DNA from: Lineus longissimus
Taxonomy: Eukaryota; Nemertea; Pilidiophora; Heteronemertea; Lineidae
Length of the DNA stretch: 64,000 nucleotides
NCBI RefSeq assembly: GCF_910592395.1
Contig: NC_088317.1
Coordinates: forward strand, 7,750,001 to 7,814,000
Direction of reading: 5' to 3'
Shown here: one piece after another, positions 8,400 through 18,167 of the stretch
How the letters are laid out: the number at the start of each line of letters is the position of its first letter
Position numbering within the stretch: the stretch's first letter is position 1
Program-made: the position numbers and the translations under genes
Notes under the pieces: generated by a model
Told to the model about the DNA's origin: nothing
Database searches by the model: none
Seen by the model: the letters and a program-made list of their open reading frames with translations, nothing else

Positions 8400-9823
8400 A
8401 TGTCTCTTATTGATGCGGACTCGTGCGCTTGTACGAAGGCAGAGTTAGAACTGTTCGAAACCAAACCAACACAAACTGCAATTTTGAGCGGTCGTCTCGT
8501 CGAAGTACAGCCGACAACCTCAATTGACAACACAGATGTCATTGAGTTCAACACGCAGACCGATGAAAAACATTACATTGACTTCCGAGAAACAACGCTT
8601 TACATCAAAGCGAAGATCGTAAAACAAGACGGCAGCACCCTGAGAGAAAAGCAAGCCGATGGAAACACTCTTGAACAAAATGCGCAATGCTATCCGATAA
8701 ACTACCTGGTCGCTTCCATGTTCAAACAGGTCGAAGTGTCTCTTGCCGGGAAACAAATCGGAACCACCACCAGCATGTACACTTATCGATCATACCTGGA
8801 AGCATTACTCAGTCATGGAGAAGACGCTAAAACTCATCAATTGCGAGCGGGCGGATACTTTAAGGACCTGGCAAATATGGAGACAACCGGAGCTACGATC
8901 AGCGACAGCTCAGCAACCAACAAAGGAGCCATAGCTCGCTTCAAGATGGCAAACTTCAGTCGAAGTTTTGAACTCCAAGGCCGCATCCATAATGAGATGT
9001 TCGAGCAAGGAAAACTTCTCCTCAGCAAAGTACCCCTTACAGTCAAATTAACCATGGGAAACCCTAAATTCAACCTGATGTCTGCGTCAACAACTACAGA
9101 TTACAAGATAAAGTTGGAGAAAGCGATCATCTACGCCAGCCACAAAGAAATCGCATCCTATGTCCGAGTAGGCCACGAAGAAAAGCTTCTAACGGCAAAT
9201 GCAAAATACCCCGTGGCAAGAATCGAAACGCGTTACTTTCAGAAAGCTGCAGGAACTGCCGACCTGTCCGAGGCGAATCTGTGCAAGGTCTGGGCCTGGT
9301 CGCCAGCAATGCCATGAACGGTGCTCTCGACGGAAACCCGTTTAATTTCAAGCATTACAACGCGACCAGCGTAAAACTAACCGTTGCGGCAGCCGAGATT
9401 CCTTACGGGGAACTAAAAATGAATTTTGGCGATAAAAATGTGCTAAACGGGTACATGACGCTCTTCCGAGGGAGCAAGCTCTGGCCTGCCAATAAGAGCA
9501 ACGACATAACGCTAGAACACTATGTGGATGGATATGCCCTGTACATCTTCAACTTAGCCCCAGACGATGCCGGATCGAGTGCATTTCAACTCGCCAAAAA
9601 TGGAGACGTAAGCGTGGAAATCAAGCTATCCGAAGCTACAACCGAAGCGATAAACATCGTAGTTGTGTATGAATACGACTCTTTTGTGGAAATCGAAACG
9701 TGCATTACCGACATACCGGCTCGGAAAAATAATGAACAAGGGAGAAATAAATACTTTAATGAAAAGACACCCAGAGACTCGAACCACTTTTGTGAGAGCG
9801 GTGTCCAGAGATACGCTTCCTAA
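8400..9823 (+). pseudogene. Polinton major capsid protein, frameshifted
   Basis: Belongs to the F54H12.2-like family, the double-jelly-roll major capsid proteins of metazoan Polintons, which build the icosahedral shell. The first frame (8400-9317) holds the N-terminal part, including VIEFNTQTDEKHYIDFRETT and KGAIARFKM. The second frame (9281-9823) holds the conserved GNPFNFKHYN, DGYALYIFNL and VVYEYDSFVEIE segments. Comparison with the second copy (11462-12418) suggests a small deletion of about 22 bases near 9290 that shifted the frame. The 3' end also runs past the expected stop, so the overlap with the protease ORF is longer than in the second copy. A complete product would have been about 470 residues. 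Confidence 0.85.
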
Positions 9824-10373
9824 AACAGCTCGATAACGACGCCCTTGCGCCTACATAAGCAACACAGCAAAAGCTCACGAAGCCGGTGAACATTGGATAT
9901 GCTTGCTCTTCAACCGGAAGCCGCCACACGAATACTTTGATAGCAATGGCGAAGCCCCGACAAAGACAAGTTTCCGTCAAATGCTAAACAACGAAGAATC
10001 ATTTAAACGTAACTGCACTCCACTTCAAAGCCCGTTGAGCACGGTTTGCGGACAATATTGCATGTATTATGTCCTCATGCGAAGCAGGGGCCTATCGATG
10101 GAAGAGATTCTCGGACAATTTTCGCCATACGATCTACTCAAAAATGATCAAAAAGTCAATCGTGCTGTAGAAAAACACTTCGGAATAAAACGAGACATAT
10201 ACGACACAACATTTCTCACGTCACGTATATTCCCTCGACTCGTTAACGGACTACTACGAAAGAGATCATCGAGAAGTGTAACGTACGGGCGTGAACCGCC
10301 CCGAGCCGTCACGTTTGGAGAGGGAAATGTCCACGGCCTCCCAGAGGTCAGATGCTCGACCGTCTGTCTCTAG
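9732..10373 (+). pseudogene. Polinton adenain-like cysteine protease, one in-frame TAA
   Basis: Maturation protease of the adenovirus/Ulp1-like family (C5/C48 type), which cleaves virion precursor proteins. The frame starts at ATG 9732, inside the end of the capsid ORF, meets TAA at 9834-9836 and continues open to 10373. Catalytic elements are visible: His in GEHWI, Asp in EYFDSNG, and Cys in STVCGQYC, with an upstream Gln near the oxyanion position. The N-terminal MKRHPETRTTF matches the intact copy at 12411. The C-terminal 40 residues (from about 10255) have no counterpart in that copy, so the end may be altered. Confidence 0.85.
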
Positions 10374-10390
10374 AGATCCTTCCCCAATAT

Positions 10391-10737
10391 ATGTTTATGG
10401 CAAGGTCATCCGACCACGAAGATAATAACGCAATTCTTTGGACTTACCCTTGATCTTTATTTTGGAAGATGTACAAAACTCGAGAGGTCTTCTTAAACGG
10501 CCTTAGTATGTTTTCCCTTTTTAGCCCTGATGTTCTTCCTGGTCTAGCTCTCTCTCTCAGATGGGTGCTCTGTGGTCTGGTTTATATATAGGCTCTATAA
10601 GGGCCAGCCAATGATAGCCGGTCACATGATGTTTCTAGTTTTGGGAGGCTCGTGGCAGGATGCCCGAATTCCACGAACAATCCACCAGGTCAACTATAGT
10701 TACCCCGGCGGACTATAAGGGAACCAGTACAGAAGCC
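10391..10737 (-). mobile_element. Solo-LTR-like promoter segment
   Basis: Read on the minus strand it starts TGTACTGG and ends CATAAACA, giving TGT...ACA ends. It has an LTR-like layout: a CCAATG/ATTGG box region near 10600, TATATATAAACC near 10580, then downstream AATAAA near 10455. No coding sequence or partner LTR is seen and I find no matching target duplication, so the ends are uncertain. It may simply be another promoter-bearing repeat. It sits 18 bases after the protease stop. Confidence 0.4.
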
Positions 10738-11341
10738 AGTAATTAAGGCAAAAGAACTGTATCTATTAGATAAAGACTCGCATGAACATTCATGAAAGAC
10801 ATTGGTGTTAGACAGATTCGTTCATTTATTATTTTTGTATGTGCCTATTATATGCACAGCATATTTGAAGAATTGTATTGCATGAAAACGAATATTGCAA
10901 AAGAAACAACATTAGAATTGCGGATATACGAATAAAATGTAACCCCGATTAAAAGTGTTCTTCTCTTCATCTTATTATTAATACGTATCATTGATTACTT
11001 TCGCTAATAGTTTCTTTCAGAGACTTATTTTGGTCTGAATCAAAGCGATTGTTTCTGCTGTGTTATTCCGAAACTTAAAGGAAAAACGGACAGGGAGAGT
11101 AGCCTGCTGCCCGTAGGAATGAACACGATTCCAGAAGAAGAAAAAAATTGATATCTTTCAGGCCAACATTTTAAAAATGCAAATGCAACAGAAAATAGGA
11201 AGTCCATTTGCGTATAAAATGCGTTGCCACTTTTGCAGCATTTGCGTTTAAAATGTGTTATCGCAGGGATCCCAACATTCCATGTTATAAGCCAGGATAG
11301 ACGCTGTAGTTCCGTTTGCTGATGATTTCTTGATGATTTAT
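10738..11341. other. Non-coding spacer between the two Polinton copies
   Basis: AT-rich, without a credible ORF. The part from 11160 has several TTTAAAATG/CATTTGCG-type motifs that recur around the palindrome at 11342-11432, so it probably belongs to that repeat. Confidence 0.4.
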
Positions 11342-11432
11342 ACAAACACATTTTAAATGAATACGCTATTTTTCGTTGCGTTTCCATTTTCCGTTTGCGT
11401 TTGCATTCCGTTTGCATTTAAAATGTGTTTGT
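11342..11432. repeat. Palindromic MITE-like element next to the second capsid fragment
   Basis: Perfect 18-bp inverted arms, ACAAACACATTTTAAATG at 11342-11359 and its complement at 11415-11432, separated by 55 bases. The capsid fragment becomes recognisable about 30 bases after it, so this repeat or its neighbours mark the truncation point. Confidence 0.6.
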
Positions 11433-11461
11433 TATATACTACTTAAGGCTATCGATCGTAT

Positions 11462-12418
11462 CTCAAGTCCACCCTCTCGTTCTCGAAGGCAGCAAAAAGT
11501 GACCAGCTCCAAATTGGTGGATATTACAAGGACACAGCGAACCCCGATCTACAGGGTAATACCGTGAAAACAGGAATAAGTGCAAACAAAGGCGCCAATG
11601 CTCGCTTTAAGTGGACTAAAGGCAGTAAAACGGTAGAATGCCTGGGGCAGATTCACAACGAACTCTTTGCGCAGAAAAAATTAATTCTGAGTCAAGTAAA
11701 ACTGACGGTAAGATTGGTGAGACAAGACCCCAGTTTTGTCTTAATGGCCAAGGATAACAACCAGGAGTACACGATTAGTTTGGAGGAAGCGATTTTGAAA
11801 ATCAATATCAAAACTATTGCCGAACATGTTCGCCTTAGCCATGAGGAACGTCTTTTGCAAGGACCCGCCAAATATCCCGTAACATCGGTTCAAATGAAGT
11901 TTTATACACGTGGCGCCAACCGCTCGGATTTGTCAGAAAATAACTTGTTACAGGGTCGTTTACCGGGAAGAATCGTCGTAGGATTGGTGGAGTCCGACGC
12001 TTTCAACGGAACGCAGGACAAGAACCCGTTCAACTTTCAACACGTCAATGTGTCGAGTATTACGTTGCGACAAAACCGAACGCCAGTACCGTTTGAAACG
12101 ATCAAACTCGATTACGGCAACGATCAGTTCCTACCCGGTTACTTCACGGTATTACACGGAACTAACGTTTGGGGAACTGACCAGGGAATAGGTATAAACG
12201 CAAACGAGGATTATCCGAAAGGATACGCTCTCTACGTCTTCAACCTGTTAGCAGATGATTCAAACGGTTCCAATTTCAACGTGGTACGTGAAGGAAACAT
12301 AAGTCTTGACATTCGTTTGAAAGAACCAGCCGATAAGAGTATAACTATTGTAGTTTATATGGAATTCGACGCTATTGTGGAAATTGACAACAATCGCACA
12401 GTCACCTTCAATGAATAA
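11462..12418 (+). pseudogene. Second Polinton major capsid protein, N-terminus missing
   Basis: Same F54H12.2-like capsid family as the first copy but clearly diverged (about half the residues identical by eye), so it belongs to another lineage rather than a recent duplication. Coding sequence is in frame from about 11462, well upstream of the GTG at 11564, and matches the first copy from its QLRAGGYFKD region on. The N-terminal 130 or so residues are absent. Conserved GQIHNELFAQ, KNPFNFQHVN and KGYALYVFNL are intact with no frameshift. It includes a GRLPGRIVVGL block that the first copy lost at its frameshift. Its stop overlaps the protease ATG by 8 bases. Confidence 0.85.
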
Positions 12419-12923
12419 TAAGGAAATCGATCGTCTTCTCAAACGACATTTGGAAACACGAACAACCTTCGTTGAAGTTTGCGCGGCTGATACACTGCCG
12501 TTAGAGCCAAGAGACAGAAAACCATGTGCATACGTTCTGAATACGGACATCGCTTCCGGTCCAGGCAAACATTGGATTGGTTTTTACTTTTCTCCAAATC
12601 AAATACCCGAATATTACGATCCGTACGGCTTTTTGCCAGCTGTATCAACATTCTACGATTTTCTAGGCACAAGAAAACATTATAGGCGAAATACACGCAT
12701 GATCCAAAACCCACTCAGTACAGTTTGTGGACAACACGTTATTTACTATATTTTCCAAAAATGTAGAAGCCACACCATGCGGGATATAGTGAACAGTTTT
12801 GATAAGAATCGTTTGAACGAAAACGATGAAATGGTGAACAATTTTGTGACAAAAACATTTGCCGCTGATCATAAAGCAGTGTTCGATTCCAGTTTCCTCC
12901 ATTTCCACATCGCAAAAAGCTAG
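12411..12923 (+). CDS. Second Polinton adenain-like cysteine protease, intact
   Basis: A 170-residue protein from ATG 12411, overlapping the capsid stop (ATGAATAA), an arrangement suggesting coupled translation in the ancestor. Catalytic elements: His in GKHWIGFYF (near 61), Asp in YYDPYGF (near 77) and Cys in LSTVCGQHV (near 108), with Gln just after it as in the adenain family. The N-terminal LLKRHLETRTTF matches the first copy. It has no stop or frameshift although its capsid partner is truncated, so this remnant may be young or the protein retained by chance. Confidence 0.9.
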   Translation: MNNKEIDRLLKRHLETRTTFVEVCAADTLPLEPRDRKPCAYVLNTDIASGPGKHWIGFYFSPNQIPEYYDPYGFLPAVSTFYDFLGTRKHYRRNTRMIQNPLSTVCGQHVIYYIFQKCRSHTMRDIVNSFDKNRLNENDEMVNNFVTKTFAADHKAVFDSSFLHFHIAKS

Positions 12924-13462
12924 AGATATTGTATGGGGCAGACTGACAGCATGTATAACAAGCGCATCATGTATCCATTAATAATGTGTATCTCTTCTTG
13001 TAAAATGAATATTATTTGTAGAACTTGTTGGCTGAATGCATGTAAAGACCATACGCGAGCAAGTATAGATTTTTAAATTGAGTAATTTTTTTTTTTGACG
13101 AACTGATTAGCAATTTCCTAAAAAAATTAATTATTAACGAATTAGATAGTTGCACGCGTGTGGTTTTTAACGGTTTATTTAGAGCTCATCTGAAACCCCG
13201 ATATAGGTTTCATTGCTTACTATGCAACTTATGTAAATGTCAAAAGAGTAAGACCAATGAAGAAAATGAAATGTTTCCTACCTTTGCTGTTGTGAAGGAT
13301 GCAGTCGATCAAACGCTAAAATTGTCACGCTAAAGATCGGGAGATTGTTCCCGCAAAACATCGGAACGTATTAGGAAAAAGCAACGCCGCATCAGACATC
13401 CTTCATTGCTGCATTCTAGACTCAGAATAACAGTAGCTTCATCATCAGTTCATCATCAGACT
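12924..13462. other. Non-coding flank after the second protease
   Basis: AT-rich, without a gene. I looked for a Polinton terminal inverted repeat here but nothing matches the visible left part of the window. Confidence 0.4.
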
Positions 13463-13700
13463 GAATGAGAGTAGATATTTTCTAGTCTGATAGTCGGATT
13501 GAAAGTTCATGAGAGTAGATATTTCTTGTCTGATCGTCGGATTGAAACTTCATGAGAGTAGACATTTTCTCGTCTGATCCTCGGACTGATACTGTATGAG
13601 AGGAGAAACTTTCTTGTCTGATCCTCAGACTGAGACTGTATGAGAGTAGATATTTTCTAGTCTGATAGTCGGATTGAAAGTTCATGAGAGAAGATATTTC
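13463..13700 (+). repeat. 44-bp minisatellite, about 5.4 copies
   Basis: ATGAGAGTAGATATTTTC starts units at 13465, 13509, 13552, 13596, 13640 and 13684, so the period is 43-44 bases. Each unit also has GTCTGATAGTCGGATTGAAA or a close variant. Units differ at several sites. Confidence 0.85.
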
Positions 13701-14591
13701 AATACATCAACCCACCAAATATGATCTGGATATTTGCCACCGTTTAGGAGATATGGACCGGAAGGGATTTCAGGGGTCAAAGTCATTACTCCAAGGTGAA
13801 AGGTGTGATGAAAAGGAGTACTCTAAACGAGACTAATAACCTGATCTGTTATACTTTAGTTATGCAGCATGACAATTCTGCTTCGCAACAAATGTGACAA
13901 TTAATACGTCACCCTATCAACAGAAAAAGAAGAAAGAAACACCTCTTTGGAAAGAAACACCACCACGCGACACACCTTTGGCCCCCAATATATCAACCCA
14001 TCAAATATGATCCGAATATCTGCCACCGTTTAGGAGATATGGACCAGAAGGGTTTTCAGGGGGAAGGTCATACTCCAACGATTTCACCATGCGACACACC
14101 CCTGACCTGCAATACATGCACCTACCCAATATGATCCCGCTAACTGCTACCGTTTAGGAAATATGGGCCGGAAGAAATTTCAGGGGTGAAGGTCATTACT
14201 CCAAGGTCAAATGTCACAGGGCAACAATTCTGCCACCTGACACACCTTTGGCCCACAACACATCAACCCACCAAATATGATCTGGATATTTGCCACCGTT
14301 TAGGAGATATGGACCGGAAGGGATTTCAGGAGTCAAGGTCATTACTCCAAGGTAAAAGGTCACAGGGCTATGAATCCACCACGCGACACACCTTTGGCCC
14401 CGAATACATCAACCCCCCAATTATGATCTGGATATCTACCACCATTTAGAAGATATGGTCCGGAAGAGATTTGCTGACGGAAGGACGGAAGGACGGACGG
14501 ACAGCCAGCCGGCCCGACAGACGGACGGACGGAAGGACGGGCGGTAATGCTATATCCCACCGAACATATGTTCGTTCGGTGGGATAACTAG
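13700..14591 (+). mobile_element. Helitron-like non-autonomous element with internal tandem repeats
   Basis: Contains four or five diverged copies of a unit of roughly 140 bases marked by GCCACCGTTTAGGAGATATGG and CGACACACCTTTGGCCC. A GGAC/GGAA-rich tract at 14478-14545 follows. It ends with a strong hairpin (14553-14586) and CTAG at 14588-14591, the layout of a Helitron 3' end (hairpin then CTRR). The 5' end is not defined. No Rep/helicase ORF is present. Confidence 0.5.
14553..14586. repeat. Terminal hairpin
   Basis: Perfect 13-bp stem TATCCCACCGAAC / GTTCGGTGGGATA with an 8-base loop, just before CTAG. Confidence 0.8.
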
Positions 14592-14811
14592 ACCTTGAGT
14601 AGTTAAATTCTTGTTAGAATTTAGTTGAAAGTTAGTAGGACCTTGTCCAGAGAGTGTAACTCCAATTGTTTTTTGTTGCCCTAGTTGGTAACTAGGAGGT
14701 TGACTAAAGAACACCTATCTGTTTCATCTGTTGCTCAATAACACTAGATACAATTTATTTGTAGAGAAAATTAATGTTACTTATTCTTTAAACTTTTTAA
14801 CCTTTTTAGTC

Positions 14812-15560
14812 TTATGTTAACGGTAAAGTTCTAAGATGTTTCTGGCATTCTATGTTACATGGAATAGTATAAGTTCTACCCATGAATGGTAACTCTTTGT
14901 CTTTTTCTGCCATAGCAGCAAGTATGGGTTCACTAGCTAGAGTTAAGTTAGCGTTATCTTCCTTATCTGACCTGTAATTCTGGAAGAAAATGATTTTAAT
15001 GAGATCATACCATAAATCATTCAAATCATTAATTTTATTAATTCTATCCTTGGATGTTAAATAAGGGTTAAGTACAACACAATAAATATCCATGTCTTTA
15101 AAGGTTTGGTGTAAGAACAGCTTGTAGTTAATTGAGACCTTAACCCCACAGTAATGCAGGTATCTTAGGAAAGAAAAGAAAACTAACCTTAGATCAGAAA
15201 AATTCTCATCAGTTAAGTGAGTATTACCAATAGCGCGGTTAATGAATTCCGTCTCTAAATACCAATCATACTCTCCGCAGTGCAATTGAAATATCATTAA
15301 CTCAATATCTGAAACTAACTTAGAAGGTAGAGTAGTAATACCTTTTTTTAGTGTTGATTGAACTGTCTTTTCATACCTTTCCTTACTAAGCCATTTTCTA
15401 GGACCAGAGAAGTATCCTTGTAAATCGTACTCAATGTACTCGTTTTAGATAATTTACTACTGTTTCTGATAGACGTCTCTGTCCTACCCTTCTAAGTATG
15501 GTGTCAAAGTAACATGTTTTATGCTCAATACTAATCTCTACACTTTTGAAATCATCATCT
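14812..15560 (-). pseudogene. Unrecognised minus-strand protein, one frameshift, cut upstream
   Basis: An open frame of 161 residues (14812-15297) continues upstream without ATG to about 15435, and then in another frame to about 15553, so about 245 residues of plausible coding sequence remain. It is rich in Tyr, Asn, Leu and Lys, with FFSFLRYLHYCGVK and a C-terminal GRTYTIPCNIECQ. I do not recognise a family. An inserted tandem-repeat element begins at 15609 and may have cut the gene. The ORF at 17700-18077 on the far side has the same strand and composition, so both may belong to one mobile element. Confidence 0.4.
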
Positions 15561-15733
15561 TAAGCAACAGCATAACAATAGATACAAAATGGCTTGCTGA
15601 AGCGAGCAATACCCCTCAGCCCATGTGAGGTGAATAATGATTTTGGTAAGAGAAGGGAAGTATAGGAGAGCATAGTGTTTTATATTATGGCTAATGTTAT
15701 TTTGGGTTGAGTTACGTGGAGTGTCATTATTGG

Positions 15734-17504
15734 CTCCTCTGGTGGCCAAACCAGTAACGTTTCAAGGTTGAATGTCAGTTTATGAGTTACTGTCACTTAG
15801 GGTACACATATACAGAGAATGGGATCAATAGCTTCAGTGGTAACAAAATGTGAACATTACATCTTGACTGCTGTGACAAAAAGAAGGTCAAGGTCAAAAC
15901 CCATACGAAACATTGGCATTTTTATGGTAGAGGAATCTGCCATAAAAATTTCAGGAAGCTGCAATCGAAATTGGTGGAGTTATTGCATATATTGTGTTTT
16001 CACATAGTGCCCCCTGGTGGCCAAACTGTAAATGAGAACATGCTAGATTTGGAATTCAAAATTACCGGTCATCTGTTCTTACTACCAAAAAAATTCACCA
16101 CGCTGTGACCAATAATAAGTGAGATATCGCACTTTTTGTGTTTTCGCATGACGCCCCCTGGTGGCCAAACCAGTAACGTTACAAGGCTGAATGTCGGTTC
16201 ATGAGTTACTGTCACCTAGGGTACACACGTACAGAGACTGGGATCAATACCTTCAGTGGTTACGGAATGTGAACAATTCGTCATTTTACACGAACTTTGA
16301 CCTATGTGACCTTGAAGAGAAGGTCAAGGTCAAAACCCGTACAACATATTATGTCCCCTCTCAAGAGGTATGTGCCGTAAAAATTTCAGCAAGCTGCGAT
16401 CAAAATTGTTGGAATTATTGCATTTTTGTGTTTTCACATAATGCCCCCTGGTGGCCAAACCATGAGTGAGATAACGCCAGATATTGAATTCAAATTTGCA
16501 AATCCCCTGTTCATACAACCAAAAAAATTTCAGTGAGCTGTGACCAATATTAAGCGAGATGCGAGATATCACACTTTTTGTGTTTTCCCTAACGCCCCCT
16601 GGTTGCCAAACCAGTAATGATATGAGGTTGAAAGTTGGTTTATGAGTTACTGTCACCTAGGGGTACACACGTACAGAGACTGGTATCAATAGCTTCCATG
16701 TTTACGAAATGTGAACATTTCGTCATTTTACACAAACTTTGACCTCTGTAACCTTGAAAAGAAGGTCAAGGTCAAAACCTGTAAGATGTATTATGTCTCC
16801 TCTCAAGAGGTATCTACAATAAAAATTTCAGCAGGCTGCGACCAATATTAATTGAGATATCACACTTTTTATGTTTTCACATAACGCCCCCTGGTGGCCA
16901 AACCAGTAATGATATAAGGTTGCAACTTGGTTTACGAGTTACTGTCACCTAGGGGTACACACATACCAATAAGACTGGTATCAATAGCTTCAGTGGTTAC
17001 GAAATGTGAACATTTTGTCACTTTACACGAACTTTGACCTCTGTGACCTTGAAAAGAAGGTCAAGGTCAACACCCGTACAATATATTATGTCCCCTCTCA
17101 ATAGGTATCTACAATAAAAATTTCAGCAAGATGCGATCAAAATTTGCGGAGTTATTGCATTTTTTGTGTCTTCACATATCGCCCCCTAGTGGCCAGTCCG
17201 TAAGTCAAAATGGGACGAAACCTTGACGAGGCACGCCTACCCACCAGGGGGAGTCTGCATATGAAATATGAACTTCCTAGCCCAAGCCGTTACTGAGAAC
17301 AGCTCCGGACAAACTTGGCGGTCGTTCGTCACTTTACACGAACTTTGACCTTTGTGACCTTGAAAAGAAGGTCAAGGTCAAAACCCGTATTATATTATGT
17401 CCCCTCTCAATAGGTATCTACAATAAAAATTTCAGCAAGATGCGATCAAAATTTGCGGAGTTATTGCATTTTTTGTGTCTTCACATATCGCCCCCTAGTG
17501 GCCA
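15734..17504 (-). promoter_or_regulatory. Array of eight CTCF-like motifs in one direction
   Basis: CGCCCCCTGGTGGCCA or a close variant occurs at 15734-15748 (degenerate), 16009-16023, 16151-16167, 16441-16457, 16591-16608 (one mismatch), 16884-16900, 17178-17195 and 17490-17504. The reverse complement, TGGCCACCAGGGGGCG, is close to the known CTCF core consensus. Two more CCACCAGGGGGAG or TACCAGGGGGAG copies, near 17242 and 17552, point the other way. Binding is untested. Confidence 0.5.
15884..17380. promoter_or_regulatory. Clusters of nuclear-receptor half-sites
   Basis: AAGGTCAAGGTCA recurs at 15884, 16320, 16762, 17057 and 17369. It contains TCAAGGTCA, the extended half-site known for ERR and NR5A receptors. 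In the last four copies it is preceded by an inverted TGACCTnTGTGACCTTGA, so each unit is a palindromic cluster of AGGTCA sites. Receptor binding is inferred from motif only. Confidence 0.4.
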
Positions 17505-17632
17505 GTCCGTAAGTCAAAATGGGACGAAACCTTGACGAGGCACGCCTACCTACCAGGGGGAGTCTACATATGAAATATGAACTTCCTAGCCCAAGCCGTT
17601 ACTGAGAACAGCTCCGGACAAACTTGGCAGCC
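17017..17632 (+). repeat. Two near-identical 310-bp units
   Basis: CGTCACTTTACACGAACTTT to CGGACAAACTTGGC is present twice back to back with few differences, so this duplication is recent relative to the rest of the element. Confidence 0.75.
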
Positions 17633-17699
17633 GCCCGCCCGCCCGCCCGCCAAGGGGACGAAAATACCCCTTTGCCCAATTCGGGCTGAGGGGTAAAAA

Positions 17700-18077
17700 C
17701 CAGTACTTAATAGTTTTAGTTGTGTACCTTGATGGGTTCAAGTTTTTAGCATACTCATACAATGTCCATCTCTTACAATTACGACATAATCCAACCTTAG
17801 AGTGTGTCCTCATGTCACACTGTTTCATAAGTGGTTGTACTGCTGTATCAGGAGTATGAGTATCATTAGTAACAAGAGTAGGAGTATCATCAGTCATCAA
17901 ATAATGAGATATATTTTTTAGTTCCCTAGGACGTACATAAACCATGTGTTGTAATGGATTACAACATAAGGGGTTACACCCAATCAACTCCTGGTCTTCA
18001 AGACAAAGATCCTTTCTTTCTAAACCAAAGTACTCTATTAAAGGAATGAATTTGTACATCCTTTTAACAGTATTCAT
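17700..18077 (-). CDS. Unrecognised cysteine-containing minus-strand protein, C-terminus cut
   Basis: From ATG 18075-18077 about 125 residues read before the tandem-repeat element takes over at 17695; the remaining 38 codons of the frame are element sequence. A cysteine/histidine pattern (CNPLCCNP...H..., then CDMRTHSKVGLCRNCKRW) suggests zinc binding. Otherwise no family is recognised. It may be 5' to the broken ORF at 14812-15560, with the element inserted between or within them. Confidence 0.4.
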
Positions 18078-18167
18078 TTACTTAATTTTTTTATTATTAA
18101 AGTGAATCAGGTGGCGCTGAAGGCAATGTTTGTTGTACATTAAAATAATGATAATAATGATGATGCA

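Larger units (their letters stand above)
1..10373 (+). mobile_element. Polinton/Maverick element, left part cut by window edge
   Basis: Eight or nine co-directional ORFs on the + strand match the metazoan Polinton/Maverick gene set: rve integrase, A32/FtsK-HerA-like ATPase, double-jelly-roll capsid family (F54H12.2-like) and adenovirus-type protease, with small basic proteins between them. I saw no DNA polymerase B and no terminal inverted repeat, so the left end is probably outside the window. The right end is unclear because an LTR-like segment follows the protease at once. The element carries a LINE insertion (about 3450-5500), three in-frame stops and a capsid frameshift, so it is a decaying copy. 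Confidence 0.9.
15609..17695. mobile_element. Tandem-repeat element with TACCCCTCAGCCC inverted ends
   Basis: The left end TACCCCTCAGCCC (15609-15621) is matched by GGGCTGAGGGGTA (about 17683-17695). The interior is a set of tandem modules with CCCCCTGGTGGCCAAACCAGTAA, AAGGTCAAGGTCAAAACC and GCCATAAAAATTTCAGCAAGCTGCGA blocks. Near the right end are GCCC repeats (17632-17652) and a hairpin, AAGGGG...CCCCTT. No ORF for a transposase. Elements with short inverted ends and internal satellite repeats resemble HINE/DINE-type Helentron derivatives; that assignment is inference. The same end motif occurs at 56508 and 62349. Confidence 0.6.

Noticed and set aside
12924-13462. Polinton right terminal inverted repeat
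   Set aside because: No match to any visible left end and no clear 6-base duplication.
13463-17632. CRISPR array
   Set aside because: The repeats are contiguous tandem units without unique spacers, and the genome is eukaryotic.
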